Source: Methanosarcina sp.
GTDB lineage: Archaea > Halobacteriota > Methanosarcinia > Methanosarcinales > Methanosarcinaceae
Assembly: GCF_028693135.1 (NCBI RefSeq)
Contig: NZ_JAQUVZ010000008.1
Location: 1-64,000 of the forward strand
Direction of reading: 5' to 3'
Length of the DNA: 64,000 nucleotides
Shown one piece after another: positions 28,435 through 36,492 of this stretch. The position numbers were made by a program, and so were the translations under genes. The notes under the pieces were generated by a model. That model did not search any database. It was not told the DNA's origin and saw nothing but the letters and a program-made list of their open reading frames with translations. The number at the start of each line of letters is the position of its first letter. The stretch's first letter is position 1.

Positions 28435-29575
28435 CTCCGGAAAATTGGACCTTTAATTCCCGTCTTTTTCTTTCAAGAACAACACTTATAACCAGCAGGA
28501 CAAGCCCTCCAAGCATGAAAAAGAGTGACCTTGGAAGCATTTCCCAGAAAAAGTCAAAATATCTTGCAAAAATGAGGATGACAAACCAGAACATTGTGGT
28601 ATTTACTATCCCCATATCTTCGGTGCTGTACCCGGCATAGAGGAGCAGGGTTAAAAGTCCGAGGAAGATGACATTGAAAAGAATCATGTAAGTTTTTTCC
28701 GATGCCGGGCTGTATATTGTTGTGAGAGTGATCCCTGCCATTAACAATGCAACTATGGATATGCTCACATCTGCCTGAAAACTTTTAAGCCTTTCTCGGA
28801 GTGATTTTGGAAGCAGGACTGCCAGGAAAAGGACTCCTGAGATGGCGTAAATAACAGGAACGATTTTTTCAACCTGATATTTCCCAAGCTCGAAGGTGTG
28901 TACAAATAATGCAAAGAGCACAGCCTGCAGCCCCATAAACTTAAACGGGGTTTCAGCATGTTTTACTTTTTCTGCCAGCCCATGCAAAATCCCTATAAAA
29001 TAGATCGAAATGCCTGAGATGAGGAAGAGGTCCCAGATATTAATCAATTTATTAAGATCAGTCCTCTCCCCGTACAGAAGACTAATCCAGAGATAAAAGA
29101 GCAGGGAGCAGAGCCCGGCGATTGGAGCAGACCGGTAGCCGTAGACCAGGGGAAAAATTCCAAGGCCCCAGATCAGGACAAGGGTACTGTTGTTGGCGTT
29201 GATATTGTAGATCTGGGCAATTAAAAAGAAACTGGCTCCAAAGAGCAGGGCTGAGAGTAAAATCAGGGCAGAACCCAGCCGGAGGTATTTTTGTTTCTCG
29301 TATTTCAAACGATAACCCGCATAATGTATGCCCACTGTACTTCCAACAAGCAGCAAAACCCTGGCAATATCCCCGATTTTCTCCCAGTTAGAAGCCACAA
29401 ACAGAATGGCACCGATCCCGATTAAAATAGCCCCTATGGTCGAAAAGGCAATAATTTGTTTTTTTGACCTGCGTTCCCTTTTATATTCCGCAAGATCTCC
29501 CCTCATCTTTTCTGCCTGAGCGTGATCAATAGTGCCTTCATCCAGCCATTTCAGGATAAGGTCTTCATCGAACAT
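28424..29575 (-). CDS. DUF2157 multi-pass membrane protein
   Basis: 383 residues. A cytoplasmic N-terminus (DLILKWLDEGTIDHAQAEKMRGDLAEYKRERRSKK) is followed by about ten hydrophobic segments, the DUF2157 arrangement. The start is ATG at 29575. The partner GDYXXLXY gene lies 104 bp downstream. The 3' end shows a 12-bp tandem repeat over the stop codon. Function unknown; membrane-located. Confidence 0.9.
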   Translation of the reverse strand: MFDEDLILKWLDEGTIDHAQAEKMRGDLAEYKRERRSKKQIIAFSTIGAILIGIGAILFVASNWEKIGDIARVLLLVGSTVGIHYAGYRLKYEKQKYLRLGSALILLSALLFGASFFLIAQIYNINANNSTLVLIWGLGIFPLVYGYRSAPIAGLCSLLFYLWISLLYGERTDLNKLINIWDLFLISGISIYFIGILHGLAEKVKHAETPFKFMGLQAVLFALFVHTFELGKYQVEKIVPVIYAISGVLFLAVLLPKSLRERLKSFQADVSISIVALLMAGITLTTIYSPASEKTYMILFNVIFLGLLTLLLYAGYSTEDMGIVNTTMFWFVILIFARYFDFFWEMLPRSLFFMLGGLVLLVISVVLERKRRELKVQFSGGEQ

Positions 29576-29718
29576 ATGTAAATTACATCAATATGTTCTA
29601 TATACTTCTTTTCAGGCACATAAACTCCCGCTTCCTTTCCTTATTTAAAAACATGCCAAATCTGTTGTATCCTGTTTTTATCCAGATTCCTGTTTTTATC
29701 CAGATTCCTGTTCTCAGA

Positions 29719-29787
29719 TAGTTTCATCCGAAACTATTATATGCATCAAAAACCTTGAGGGCACCATATTAGTTTCATATGAAACTA
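29719..29787 (+). promoter_or_regulatory. Two palindromic operators of the MarR-MATE operon
   Basis: TAGTTTCATCCGAAACTA (29719-29736) and the perfect palindrome TAGTTTCATATGAAACTA (29770-29787), 51 bp apart centre to centre. Between them a TATA-like TTATATGC follows the first site. The placement just upstream of a marR-type gene indicates autorepression by the MarR protein. Confidence 0.7.
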
Positions 29788-29861
29788 TATTCCAAATAGC
29801 CTTGATCTCAAAACAAGCTTCTCAGCTTCGGAAAAAGGGAGAATAAAAGGGAGGATAAAAT

Positions 29862-30329
29862 ATGGAAGACCCAGGAGAAATCTGCGGCCCTATCGCTCAC
29901 ATCTACCGGAGCCACCTGGCATACATGGCAAAGGAACTTGAAGCTTACCGGATCGGAAGCGGACAATTTGATTTTTTAATGGTTTTATACAATAGAGACG
30001 GCATCTCTCAGGAAAACCTTGCAAAGGCTCTGAAAGTAAGCAAAGCAACAAGCACTCGAGCGATCCAGAGCCTGGAAAAAGAAGGGTACGTGTACAGGCT
30101 AAGGGACAAAGATGACCTCCGGGCTTACAAGGTTTACCTGACTGAAAAAGGAAAGGAAATAAGAGGGGTTGTCCTTAAAAAACTGATTTCATTTGTCGAT
30201 ACTCTCCTTTCGGATTTCACCCCGGAAGAAAAAGAAATTTTCAGGCAACTGGTCCAGAAGGCTGCATTTAAACTTCTTGAACCGGGATCTGAACCTCCTC
30301 GTCCTGACAGGCCGGGGTACATGAAGTAA
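29862..30329 (+). CDS. MarR-family regulator
   Basis: 155 residues. The winged helix (YNRDGISQENLAKALKVSKATSTRAIQSLEKEGYVYRLRDKDDLRAYKVYLTEKGKEI) is a clear MarR domain with the DxRxxxxxLT-type wing; flanking helices form the dimer. The ATG follows GGGAGGATAAAAT. Two copies of an 18-bp palindrome lie 75-145 bp upstream, probably its own operators. The MATE transporter gene begins 22 bp after its stop, so the regulator most likely controls this drug-efflux operon and is released by a transported ligand. Confidence 0.93.
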   Translation: MEDPGEICGPIAHIYRSHLAYMAKELEAYRIGSGQFDFLMVLYNRDGISQENLAKALKVSKATSTRAIQSLEKEGYVYRLRDKDDLRAYKVYLTEKGKEIRGVVLKKLISFVDTLLSDFTPEEKEIFRQLVQKAAFKLLEPGSEPPRPDRPGYMK

Positions 30330-30351
30330 AAACGACAGGGAAGAATAAAAT

Positions 30352-31758
30352 ATGGATGAAAAAAGTGAATTTCTGGGAACAGAGAGTATCAGAAAACTCC
30401 TGTTTAAACTTTCAACTCCTGTGATCATCGGAATGCTGGTGCAGGCTCTCTATAATGTAGTGGATACCCTTTTTGTAGGATGGGCTTATGGAGCGGAGAG
30501 TGTTCAGGCCATAGGTGGGCTTTCCATAGCCTTCCCGGTTCAGATGATAATTATGGCTTTTGGAATTATTCTTGGGACAGGGGGCTCTTCCATTATCTCG
30601 CGTGCCCTCGGGGCACGAGAAACCGAAAGAGCTGAGAAAGTCCTTGGAAATGTTTTTTCCCTGAGCCTGATCCTCAGTGTGCTTATTGCAATTCCCTGCC
30701 TTCTTTACCTTGATCCTATTCTGAAAGCCTTCGGTTCGACTCCCGGAATCCTTCCCTACGCCAGAGATTATCTTGAAATTATAATTGCAGGAGGGATTGT
30801 TTTTGTCTTTGGAATCTCGGTTCAGAATATCGTCAGAGCCGAAGGGAATGCCCGCCTTGCGATGAACGCTATGCTGATAGGAGGCGGCCTTAATATTCTC
30901 CTTGACCCGCTTTTTATCTTCGGCTTCGGGATGGGGGTGCAGGGAGCTGCAATTGCAACCGTGCTGTCCCAGTCAGTGGGTTCGGCCTGGCTCCTGCAAT
31001 ACTGCCTTAAAGGAAAAGGAGCTGTGCGTTTCAAAGCAGAAACATTGAAACTGTCCCCGGGCATTATTAAGGAAATCGGAGCTATTGGGCTTGGGTCTTT
31101 TGTAATGGAGGCATCAGGCAGTGTTATGATGATTTTTGTGTACAATGCCCTTGCAAGCTACGGAGGAGATGTCGCAATTGCCGTTTTTGGTATAACAATG
31201 AAGATTAATTCCTTCATCTTCCTTCCCCTCCTGGGTATGTCCTTTGGCCTGCAGCCGATTGTAGGGTTCAACTACGGAGCAAAACAGTTCGGAAGGATAG
31301 TAGAAGCTGTGAAATTGTCTCTTGCAGCGACAACGGCTTTCGGGCTCCTTGGCCTCCTTGTCATCTCCCTCTTTCCGGAGCAACTCCTCGGGCTTTTCAG
31401 TGCCGATCCGGAATATCTGACAGTTGGAAAAAGCGCTGTGGTGATTATGGTCCTCGGGCTGCCTTTGATAGGCTGCAATGTTGTCACAACAACCTTATTT
31501 CAGGCCCTGGGACAGGCAAAACCCTCTTTCCTGCTCTCTATTAGCCGGCAGCTCCTCTTCCTGATCCCTCTTGTGATCATCCTCCCCCGTTTGTATGGGC
31601 TGGCTGGAGTCTGGGCGGCTTTTCCGGCTTCGGACCTTCTGTCGTTTCTTCTTTCCGGACTGATGCTTCTCAGAGTATACAGGAGTTTTAAAAAACGTAC
31701 AGGTGTTTCAAAAATCGGGATCGGGGCAGAAATGGCAATTTCAAGCAGGTTAGAATGA
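30352..31758 (+). CDS. MATE-family multidrug efflux transporter
   Basis: 468 residues with about 12 membrane helices in two MatE repeats (MLVQALYNVVDTLFVG..GAESVQAIGGLSIAFPVQMI in the first, PLLGMSFGLQPIVGFNYGAKQ in the second). It starts with ATG after AGGGA, 22 bp behind the MarR-type gene, so both form one operon. The family exports cationic or aromatic compounds in exchange for Na+ or protons. Substrate not predictable from the sequence. Confidence 0.93.
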   Translation: MDEKSEFLGTESIRKLLFKLSTPVIIGMLVQALYNVVDTLFVGWAYGAESVQAIGGLSIAFPVQMIIMAFGIILGTGGSSIISRALGARETERAEKVLGNVFSLSLILSVLIAIPCLLYLDPILKAFGSTPGILPYARDYLEIIIAGGIVFVFGISVQNIVRAEGNARLAMNAMLIGGGLNILLDPLFIFGFGMGVQGAAIATVLSQSVGSAWLLQYCLKGKGAVRFKAETLKLSPGIIKEIGAIGLGSFVMEASGSVMMIFVYNALASYGGDVAIAVFGITMKINSFIFLPLLGMSFGLQPIVGFNYGAKQFGRIVEAVKLSLAATTAFGLLGLLVISLFPEQLLGLFSADPEYLTVGKSAVVIMVLGLPLIGCNVVTTTLFQALGQAKPSFLLSISRQLLFLIPLVIILPRLYGLAGVWAAFPASDLLSFLLSGLMLLRVYRSFKKRTGVSKIGIGAEMAISSRLE

Positions 31759-31937
31759 GGTCTGGCAAACTGAAATGAAGACAGAAGTTCGACTTCTGCT
31801 CCTCCCTCTTTTTTCCTTCGATTCAGGTTCATAAAAGATTCTCAGTTTTATATAACAATCTTCAGAATCATTGTTTCAAAAACCGTTTGAACTCAAATTA
31901 CATACTTTTTCTATCAAGCGAATTGAGGTAACATGAA

Positions 31938-32099
31938 ATGAACTGCGGCGAATTGAAGGAAGGCCAGATTCTTGTTTGTGAAGAGTGCGGGTTCGAGCTT
32001 AAAGTAGTAAACGAATGTGGAGAAGCCTGCTGCACGACTGACACTTGCTGTACCGGCAACATAACTTGTTGTGGAGAACCGATGAAATTAAAAAAATAA
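31938..32099 (+). CDS. 53-residue Cys-rich metal-binding protein
   Basis: Ten Cys in 53 residues. The first pair, VCEECGFEL, resembles the short N-terminal desulforedoxin-like zinc/iron knuckle of desulfoferrodoxins, and is followed by ECGEACC, DTCC and a final ITCCGEPMK. The ATG at 31938 lies 10 bp after GAGGTAAC. The C-terminal CCGEPM also recalls desulforedoxin ends. Binding of iron or zinc is likely; a redox role is an inference. No oxygen-stress gene is adjacent. Confidence 0.78.
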   Translation: MNCGELKEGQILVCEECGFELKVVNECGEACCTTDTCCTGNITCCGEPMKLKK

Positions 32100-32112
32100 G
32101 CAAGAAAAATTT

Positions 32113-32493
32113 TTACTGTCTTTTTTCTTTTCTTTTTTCCAGCAAGCCCTGCATCAGCATAATTGCTGCATAAGAACTAACAAACCAGAATACAAGGGCG
32201 ATTCCAAGAGACAGTCCCCACTTCCCAAGGTGCTGCATGCAAAAGGTAGCCGTGAGCACGCAGATGGTACAGCCCAGCATCCCTGCACTAGCTCCAAGGG
32301 CGATATCGGCAGCCTGCTCGGAGTTTCCGAAATGTCCGGCCATAATAACAGCTGCAGCCATTACCGCAGGAAAAGCAGCAAAAATCCCTGCAAAGGATTT
32401 TGAAGGCACGAGCTGGAGCACAACATAACAGGCAGCAACAGCCAGGCCCCCGAAAATGAACCTCAGGCCCAGGTCGCGGATATCGAGTTTCAT
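32113..32493 (-). CDS. DUF3147 membrane protein
   Basis: 126 residues with four hydrophobic helices and the family core FGGLAVAACYVVLQLVPSKSFAGIFAAFPAVMAAA. It starts with ATG at 32493. The next gene upstream on the same strand is a paralogue, 176 bp away, so the two DUF3147 proteins may form a heteromeric membrane complex. Function of the family unknown. Confidence 0.85.
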   Translation of the reverse strand: MKLDIRDLGLRFIFGGLAVAACYVVLQLVPSKSFAGIFAAFPAVMAAAVIMAGHFGNSEQAADIALGASAGMLGCTICVLTATFCMQHLGKWGLSLGIALVFWFVSSYAAIMLMQGLLEKRKEKRQ

Positions 32494-32534
32494 TAGCTGC
32501 CTCGTGATTCAGGACTTTTTTTGATTTCCATTGG

Positions 32535-32668
32535 TTTAGTCCCCGATTGATTTTTGTTCTCTTGATTTGCTTTTCCCTTATTTGTTCTCTTGATTTGGTT
32601 TTCCCTTATTTGTTCCCTTGAATCGGTTTTCTCTTGAATTGGTTTTCCCTTGATTTGGTTTTCCCTTC
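32535..32668. repeat. Imperfect tandem repeat between the DUF3147 genes
   Basis: About seven imperfect copies of units such as ttgatttggttttccctt and ttgttctcttgatttg, starting directly at the stop of the upstream DUF3147 gene. The gene strand is purine-rich. Confidence 0.75.
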
Positions 32669-33031
32669 TCAAAACCCGAACCACATAAGGTAAATCATCG
32701 GAGCAAGCACCGCCCAGAGGAGAAGGGCAAGTCCAAGGCCTGTTTTCCATCCGTACCTGAGAATAAAGTAGCTGGCAGCAAGTGCACAGCAGATATCTGC
32801 TGCCATTCCCACCAATGCCCCTTTCGAAAGCTGTTCGGTCACAGACAGCAGTTCCCCGCCTTCATATTCCAGGCTCAAGCCCATGACTGCTGCCAGGTAC
32901 ACTGCCGGAAAAGCAGCAAAGATTCCTCCGAGCTTGCCCCCGAAAGTCCGGGCGATCAGAGTGGAAGCTAAAACCGCACTTCCTCCGAACAGGAAGCGGA
33001 GGAATAAAGAAAAAGGATCAATGTCAAACAT
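32669..33031 (-). CDS. DUF3147 membrane protein (paralogue)
   Basis: 120 residues, four helices; the shared core FGGSAVLASTLIARTFGGKLGGIFAAFPAVYLAA matches the neighbour. A charged loop (LEYEGGELLSVTEQLSK) separates helices 2 and 3. ATG start at 33031. It precedes the other DUF3147 gene on the same strand. Function unknown. Confidence 0.85.
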   Translation of the reverse strand: MFDIDPFSLFLRFLFGGSAVLASTLIARTFGGKLGGIFAAFPAVYLAAVMGLSLEYEGGELLSVTEQLSKGALVGMAADICCALAASYFILRYGWKTGLGLALLLWAVLAPMIYLMWFGF

Positions 33032-33111
33032 GATGTTTCTGCCCCGAGTGCCTGAATGACCTTTATAGGCATTGGAATAACCCTGGATACTGGGCTGCCA
33101 TGCAATGAACT

Positions 33112-34008
33112 TTATTCTTCCTTGCCGTACTTTTCTCTGATCTCAGACTCTTTTAAGACTTTTAGCCCAAGCTTTTCCAGAATTTCGGAAATCCTTTTTT
33201 TGTCTTCACTTTTCATGGATTTCCGGTCAAAATAGGCAAATTCAGCATTTGATTTCTCGACCGCCTGCCTGATAAGAGCCTCATCCACGAATTCGAGCTG
33301 GTATTTCGGAAAGTTGTGGCCGAAAGAGATGGCGGTTTCCAGCAGCAGGCCTGTCTGGCGCATGGCATAGTGCCCGCCCCCGAAGCCAACTGCAGTGGGA
33401 ACTTTTTCAAGGGATACTGCAAGGATGGCCTGAGCGACTACTTCACCGGGGACCGGTTCTTCCCACTGGCCTTCAGTGCTCCCGATTTCGGCGTAAATGG
33501 AGGGCACAGTTAGTTCGGTTGGCCCGTGGTGGGTTACTTCCAGGGTTACGTCGTAGTCCAGCCCTTTTACTTTGGCAAGCCTTTTCATCTCCAGCAGGAT
33601 GGATTTCATGGCTGCCGGGGAAGAGACCGCAAGCTCTCTCGGGTGTCCTCCGAGCCTGGCTTCATCCGAGGAGTTCCCTGTGCAGTGCACAGTCAGGGAC
33701 TTCACTTCCTCTTTGCTCCTGTGCTTGGAGGCAAAGATAATCAGGGAGGCTGGCAGCCCTGCAGTTTCCAGTTTCTTGTCAAGTCCATCCTGAAAAACAT
33801 GGATTTCTTCAATATCTACAAGCCTGAATTTTCCATCCGTGGATTCTCTAGCTGCTGAAAATTCGGAGTCTGGCGGGAGTTTGAGGTTTTTCCATTCTCT
33901 CAGGTTCAAGAGATGAGTTTTGATGTTCTGGCTGGCAAGGTCAGGGGCAGAACAGATGATGGTGATTTTTGAATTATTCATATTCTCTGGATTACTTATA
34001 TCAGTCAT
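33112..34008 (-). CDS. dtdA: D-aminoacyl-tRNA deacylase, archaeal type
   Basis: 298 residues, the length of archaeal/plant DTD2 (GEK1) proteins. Motifs include TVHCTGNSSDEARLGGHPRELAVSSP, EVTHHGPTELTVPSIYAEIGSTEGQW and VGFGGGHYAMRQT, with His residues of the probable zinc site. It frees D-amino acids from tRNA to protect translation. ATG at 34008 is used; a second ATG nine codons in is equally possible from context. It stands alone. Confidence 0.93.
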   Translation of the reverse strand: MTDISNPENMNNSKITIICSAPDLASQNIKTHLLNLREWKNLKLPPDSEFSAARESTDGKFRLVDIEEIHVFQDGLDKKLETAGLPASLIIFASKHRSKEEVKSLTVHCTGNSSDEARLGGHPRELAVSSPAAMKSILLEMKRLAKVKGLDYDVTLEVTHHGPTELTVPSIYAEIGSTEGQWEEPVPGEVVAQAILAVSLEKVPTAVGFGGGHYAMRQTGLLLETAISFGHNFPKYQLEFVDEALIRQAVEKSNAEFAYFDRKSMKSEDKKRISEILEKLGLKVLKESEIREKYGKEE

Positions 34009-34412
34009 TGGCGGATCAGTCCGGTTTTCTTCTGAATTTATCCTGAATTTATCCTGAATCTATTCTGGACTTTCGTTCAGAAACAATTGCCTTTAGAATT
34101 CGTAAAGATAGATAAAACCAACCCCGCAATTCCGGCTTAAATCAAAAAATTGCTGTTTTGTCCTTTTTGAGTTTCAGGATAAATCCCTGCTTCCCAGTTC
34201 TGTAGAATTCTCATTTCATGCAAAAAAACCGTTTTGTCCTGAGAAGATATCGAAAGCCTCCACCAGCTTTTCTGGCGGCCCACTCCTAAAAGAAAAAGAG
34301 TGATTAAATGTGATATGAGCGTGGACTTTTTTTAAACATTAATATATTTTTTTTGTTCAGACATCCGCTTTTATGCTGTCTTTTTCATTTTTCACTGATC
34401 TTTTTTCGTTGT

Positions 34413-34491
34413 ATTTTGGAAAAGCCGGACTTACGTCCGGGAAAAAAACGACTCAATAAAGCTAATTCCGGTTGATTCGGCTTGAGTTCGG
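34413..34491 (+). repeat. Direct repeat copy A flanking the channel region
   Basis: About 80 bp similar to copy B at 36143-36220, in the same orientation. Both share CAATAAAGCTAATTCCG and a GGAAAAnCCGGACT start. Copy A has an intact hairpin, CCGGAC-TTAC-GTCCGG; in B the second arm has decayed. The similarity trails off on either side. Confidence 0.6.
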
Positions 34492-34543
34492 GATTTCTTC
34501 AATTCTACGGATGGTTTCCCCTTCTTTTCAAAATTGGAATTGA

Positions 34544-34732
34544 GGGTCCGGTTTTCTGATACAAAAAAGGCACATTCCTACCTGGACATCATTTCTGCCT
34601 GATGATATTCTTGACTCGTCGATCCTTTCCCCTGGACTCGAAAAGCTCTTTGAGCCAGGGAAGTCTTCATTCTCTTCGCAAGAAGTATGGAACAAGATTC
34701 TGGAAACAAATGGCTCAACCGGTCAAATATGA
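34544..34732 (+). pseudogene. Possible C-terminal gene remnant
   Basis: A 62-codon open frame without a start; it contains FLPDDILDSSILSPGLEKLF and EVWNKILETNGSTGQI before TGA. The composition is protein-like. No family recognised. Apart from this and repeat copy A, the 727-bp gap from 34009 shows nothing. Confidence 0.3.
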
Positions 34733-34735
34733 GGC

Positions 34736-35191
34736 TTATAATTCTGCCCCACAACGCTCACGGAATTTAGCATCGCTGTCATGCCCCTCAAAAATGCAAT
34801 TTTGACACATCTGTCCTTTAATGTTTTTGCCTGCAAAGGTGATCTCGGATGTGACAATACCTGTTGGAACCTCTATGATGCTGTAGCCTATTATCATGAT
34901 AACTGATGCCAGTGCCTGTCCGAGATTAGTCTCAGGGACTAGGTCTCCGTATCCTGCGATTGTAAGGGTTATGATCGTCCAGTAGATGCTCCGGAGTATG
35001 CTGGTAAACCCGCTCTCTGCCCCTTCAATTACGTACATAAGGGAGCCCAGTATCACCACCAGAGTCAAAACAGTAAATTGGAACAGGATTATTTTTCGCC
35101 GGCTTGCACGTAAAGCTCTCATCAATAAATCAGCTTCACCAGGACGCTGGATGAGTTTGAGTACCCTGAAAACCCTGAGTAACCGTAGATT
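34736..35191 (-). pseudogene. 5'-truncated voltage-gated-type K+ channel
   Basis: From 35191 the frame reads NLRLLRVFRVLKLIQRPGEA, which is an S4 voltage-sensor-like Arg ladder, then S5 (IILFQFTVLTLVVILGSLMYVIE), the pore with selectivity filter TIAGYGD, S6, and a zinc-ribbon-like tail (CQNC..RERCGAEL) that looks complete. A TGA stands directly before the S4 part and S1-S3 are absent, so the gene has lost its 5' end. A start inside (TTG at 35125) would leave a two-helix channel of 129 residues; expression in that form is possible but unproven. Confidence 0.7.
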
Positions 35192-35445
35192 TCAGATCAC
35201 CACCAATATTTCACAAATTATTAAGTATTTTCATACAGTGGTTTAATATTAGGCGTGAACTACCAGGTTTTTGACCTATTCTCATAATATTGGAATGATT
35301 CGAATAATCATTTTCGTAGAGGTTGCATTAGATACAACATATCCTTAATATAAAGAAAGTGATATAGTGTATCCTGTAATTATATCATTTCTCAAACAAT
35401 CTGGTTTCTGTGATGATTTCCAATTTTGTTTGAAGAGGTGTTCTT

Positions 35446-35667
35446 ATGAACAGCAACACAGCAGTTAGAAATCTTGGCATAGGACTGACAGTAATGGGCT
35501 TCCTCTCGCTGCTGGGATATGCCCTTTATAATTTTTTGACCATAGAGTCCAGCCTGATACTTAAAATGTCTATTGGGGCAATTGTAGCAGGTATAGGGCT
35601 GGTTTTATTGATCCTGATAAAGGAAAAAATGAGTGTTGAGGATAAGGAAACTGAAAGAAGATACTAG
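35446..35667 (+). CDS. Small two-helix membrane protein
   Basis: 73 residues with two hydrophobic helices (GIGLTVMGFLSLLGYALYNFL and MSIGAIVAGIGLVLLILI) and a short charged tail. ATG follows AGAGGTG. The YbjQ-like gene begins 8 bp after its stop, so the two form an operon; YbjQ-type genes often have such a membrane partner. Function unknown. Confidence 0.85.
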   Translation: MNSNTAVRNLGIGLTVMGFLSLLGYALYNFLTIESSLILKMSIGAIVAGIGLVLLILIKEKMSVEDKETERRY

Positions 35668-35675
35668 GTGAGAAC

Positions 35676-35999
35676 ATGATAATCGCAACCACAGATACAA
35701 TAGCAGGAAAGGAAATCACACATACCCTTGGAATGGCCCGTGGTAGTACCATTCAGGCCAAGCATATTGGCAAGGACATCATTTCAGGTCTGCGCACCAT
35801 CGTAGGGGGTGAACTGAAAGAATACTCAGAGATGCTTGAAGAGGCAAGGGAAAAGGCGATCAACCGCATGGTGGAAGATGCCGAAAAAATGGGGGCTGAT
35901 GCCGTGGTAAATGTCAGGTTCATGACCTCCATGGTAATGGCAGGGGCGGCCGAGATACTTGCATACGGAACAGCTGTTAAGCTAAGGGACAGGGAATAA
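35676..35999 (+). CDS. YbjQ/UPF0145 family protein
   Basis: 107 residues, the full length of the family. Motifs TTDTIAGKEITHTLGMARG, GGELKEYSEMLEEAREKAINRM and GADAVVNVRF are typical. ATG follows AGGTGA, 8 bp after the small membrane protein gene. Members assemble into pentamers; function uncertain, with proposals of metal or small-ligand binding. Confidence 0.92.
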   Translation: MIIATTDTIAGKEITHTLGMARGSTIQAKHIGKDIISGLRTIVGGELKEYSEMLEEAREKAINRMVEDAEKMGADAVVNVRFMTSMVMAGAAEILAYGTAVKLRDRE

Positions 36000-36142
36000 T
36001 CATTGTTCCTTAAATAATAACCCAATTTAGTGAAGTAAAGGACTCCGAGACTGCTTCCGTTTTAAAATATTAATACCTATTTTCGCAGTATCATGGCAGT
36101 TTATCTGTCGCTTTTACTTTCTACTCATCTTTTTAATTTTCA

Positions 36143-36220
36143 TTTTGGGAAAACCGGACTGCGTTTGGGACAAAAACGATTCAATAAAGCTAATTCCGTT
36201 TTATCTGGATTTAGTTCAGA
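36143..36220 (+). repeat. Direct repeat copy B
   Basis: Partner of the repeat at 34413-34491. Together they frame the truncated channel and the two-gene UPF0145 operon. No other feature is seen between 36000 and 36492. Confidence 0.6.
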
Positions 36221-36492
36221 AACGGTTTGAGAAGCTATTTAATGTTGTTCCGGTCTAAGCTTGGGAATTTTCAATCCAGCGGTTGTGTTCTTTTAGTCAA
36301 CAAACCGTCTGATCTCTTTTTGTGTCCCGGGCAGAACCTCAAACACCATCAGCGCGTCAGAAAAATTGTAAAAACTAAGGACAAAAAATGTTATTTACAG
36401 GGCCCTGCTCCCTGGAGAGACTGAGCCCCGCTTTTTTCCGGTAGGAAAAAAGAAAAAAGAAAAAAAGGTTGTTTAAATTACTTCAATCAGGC

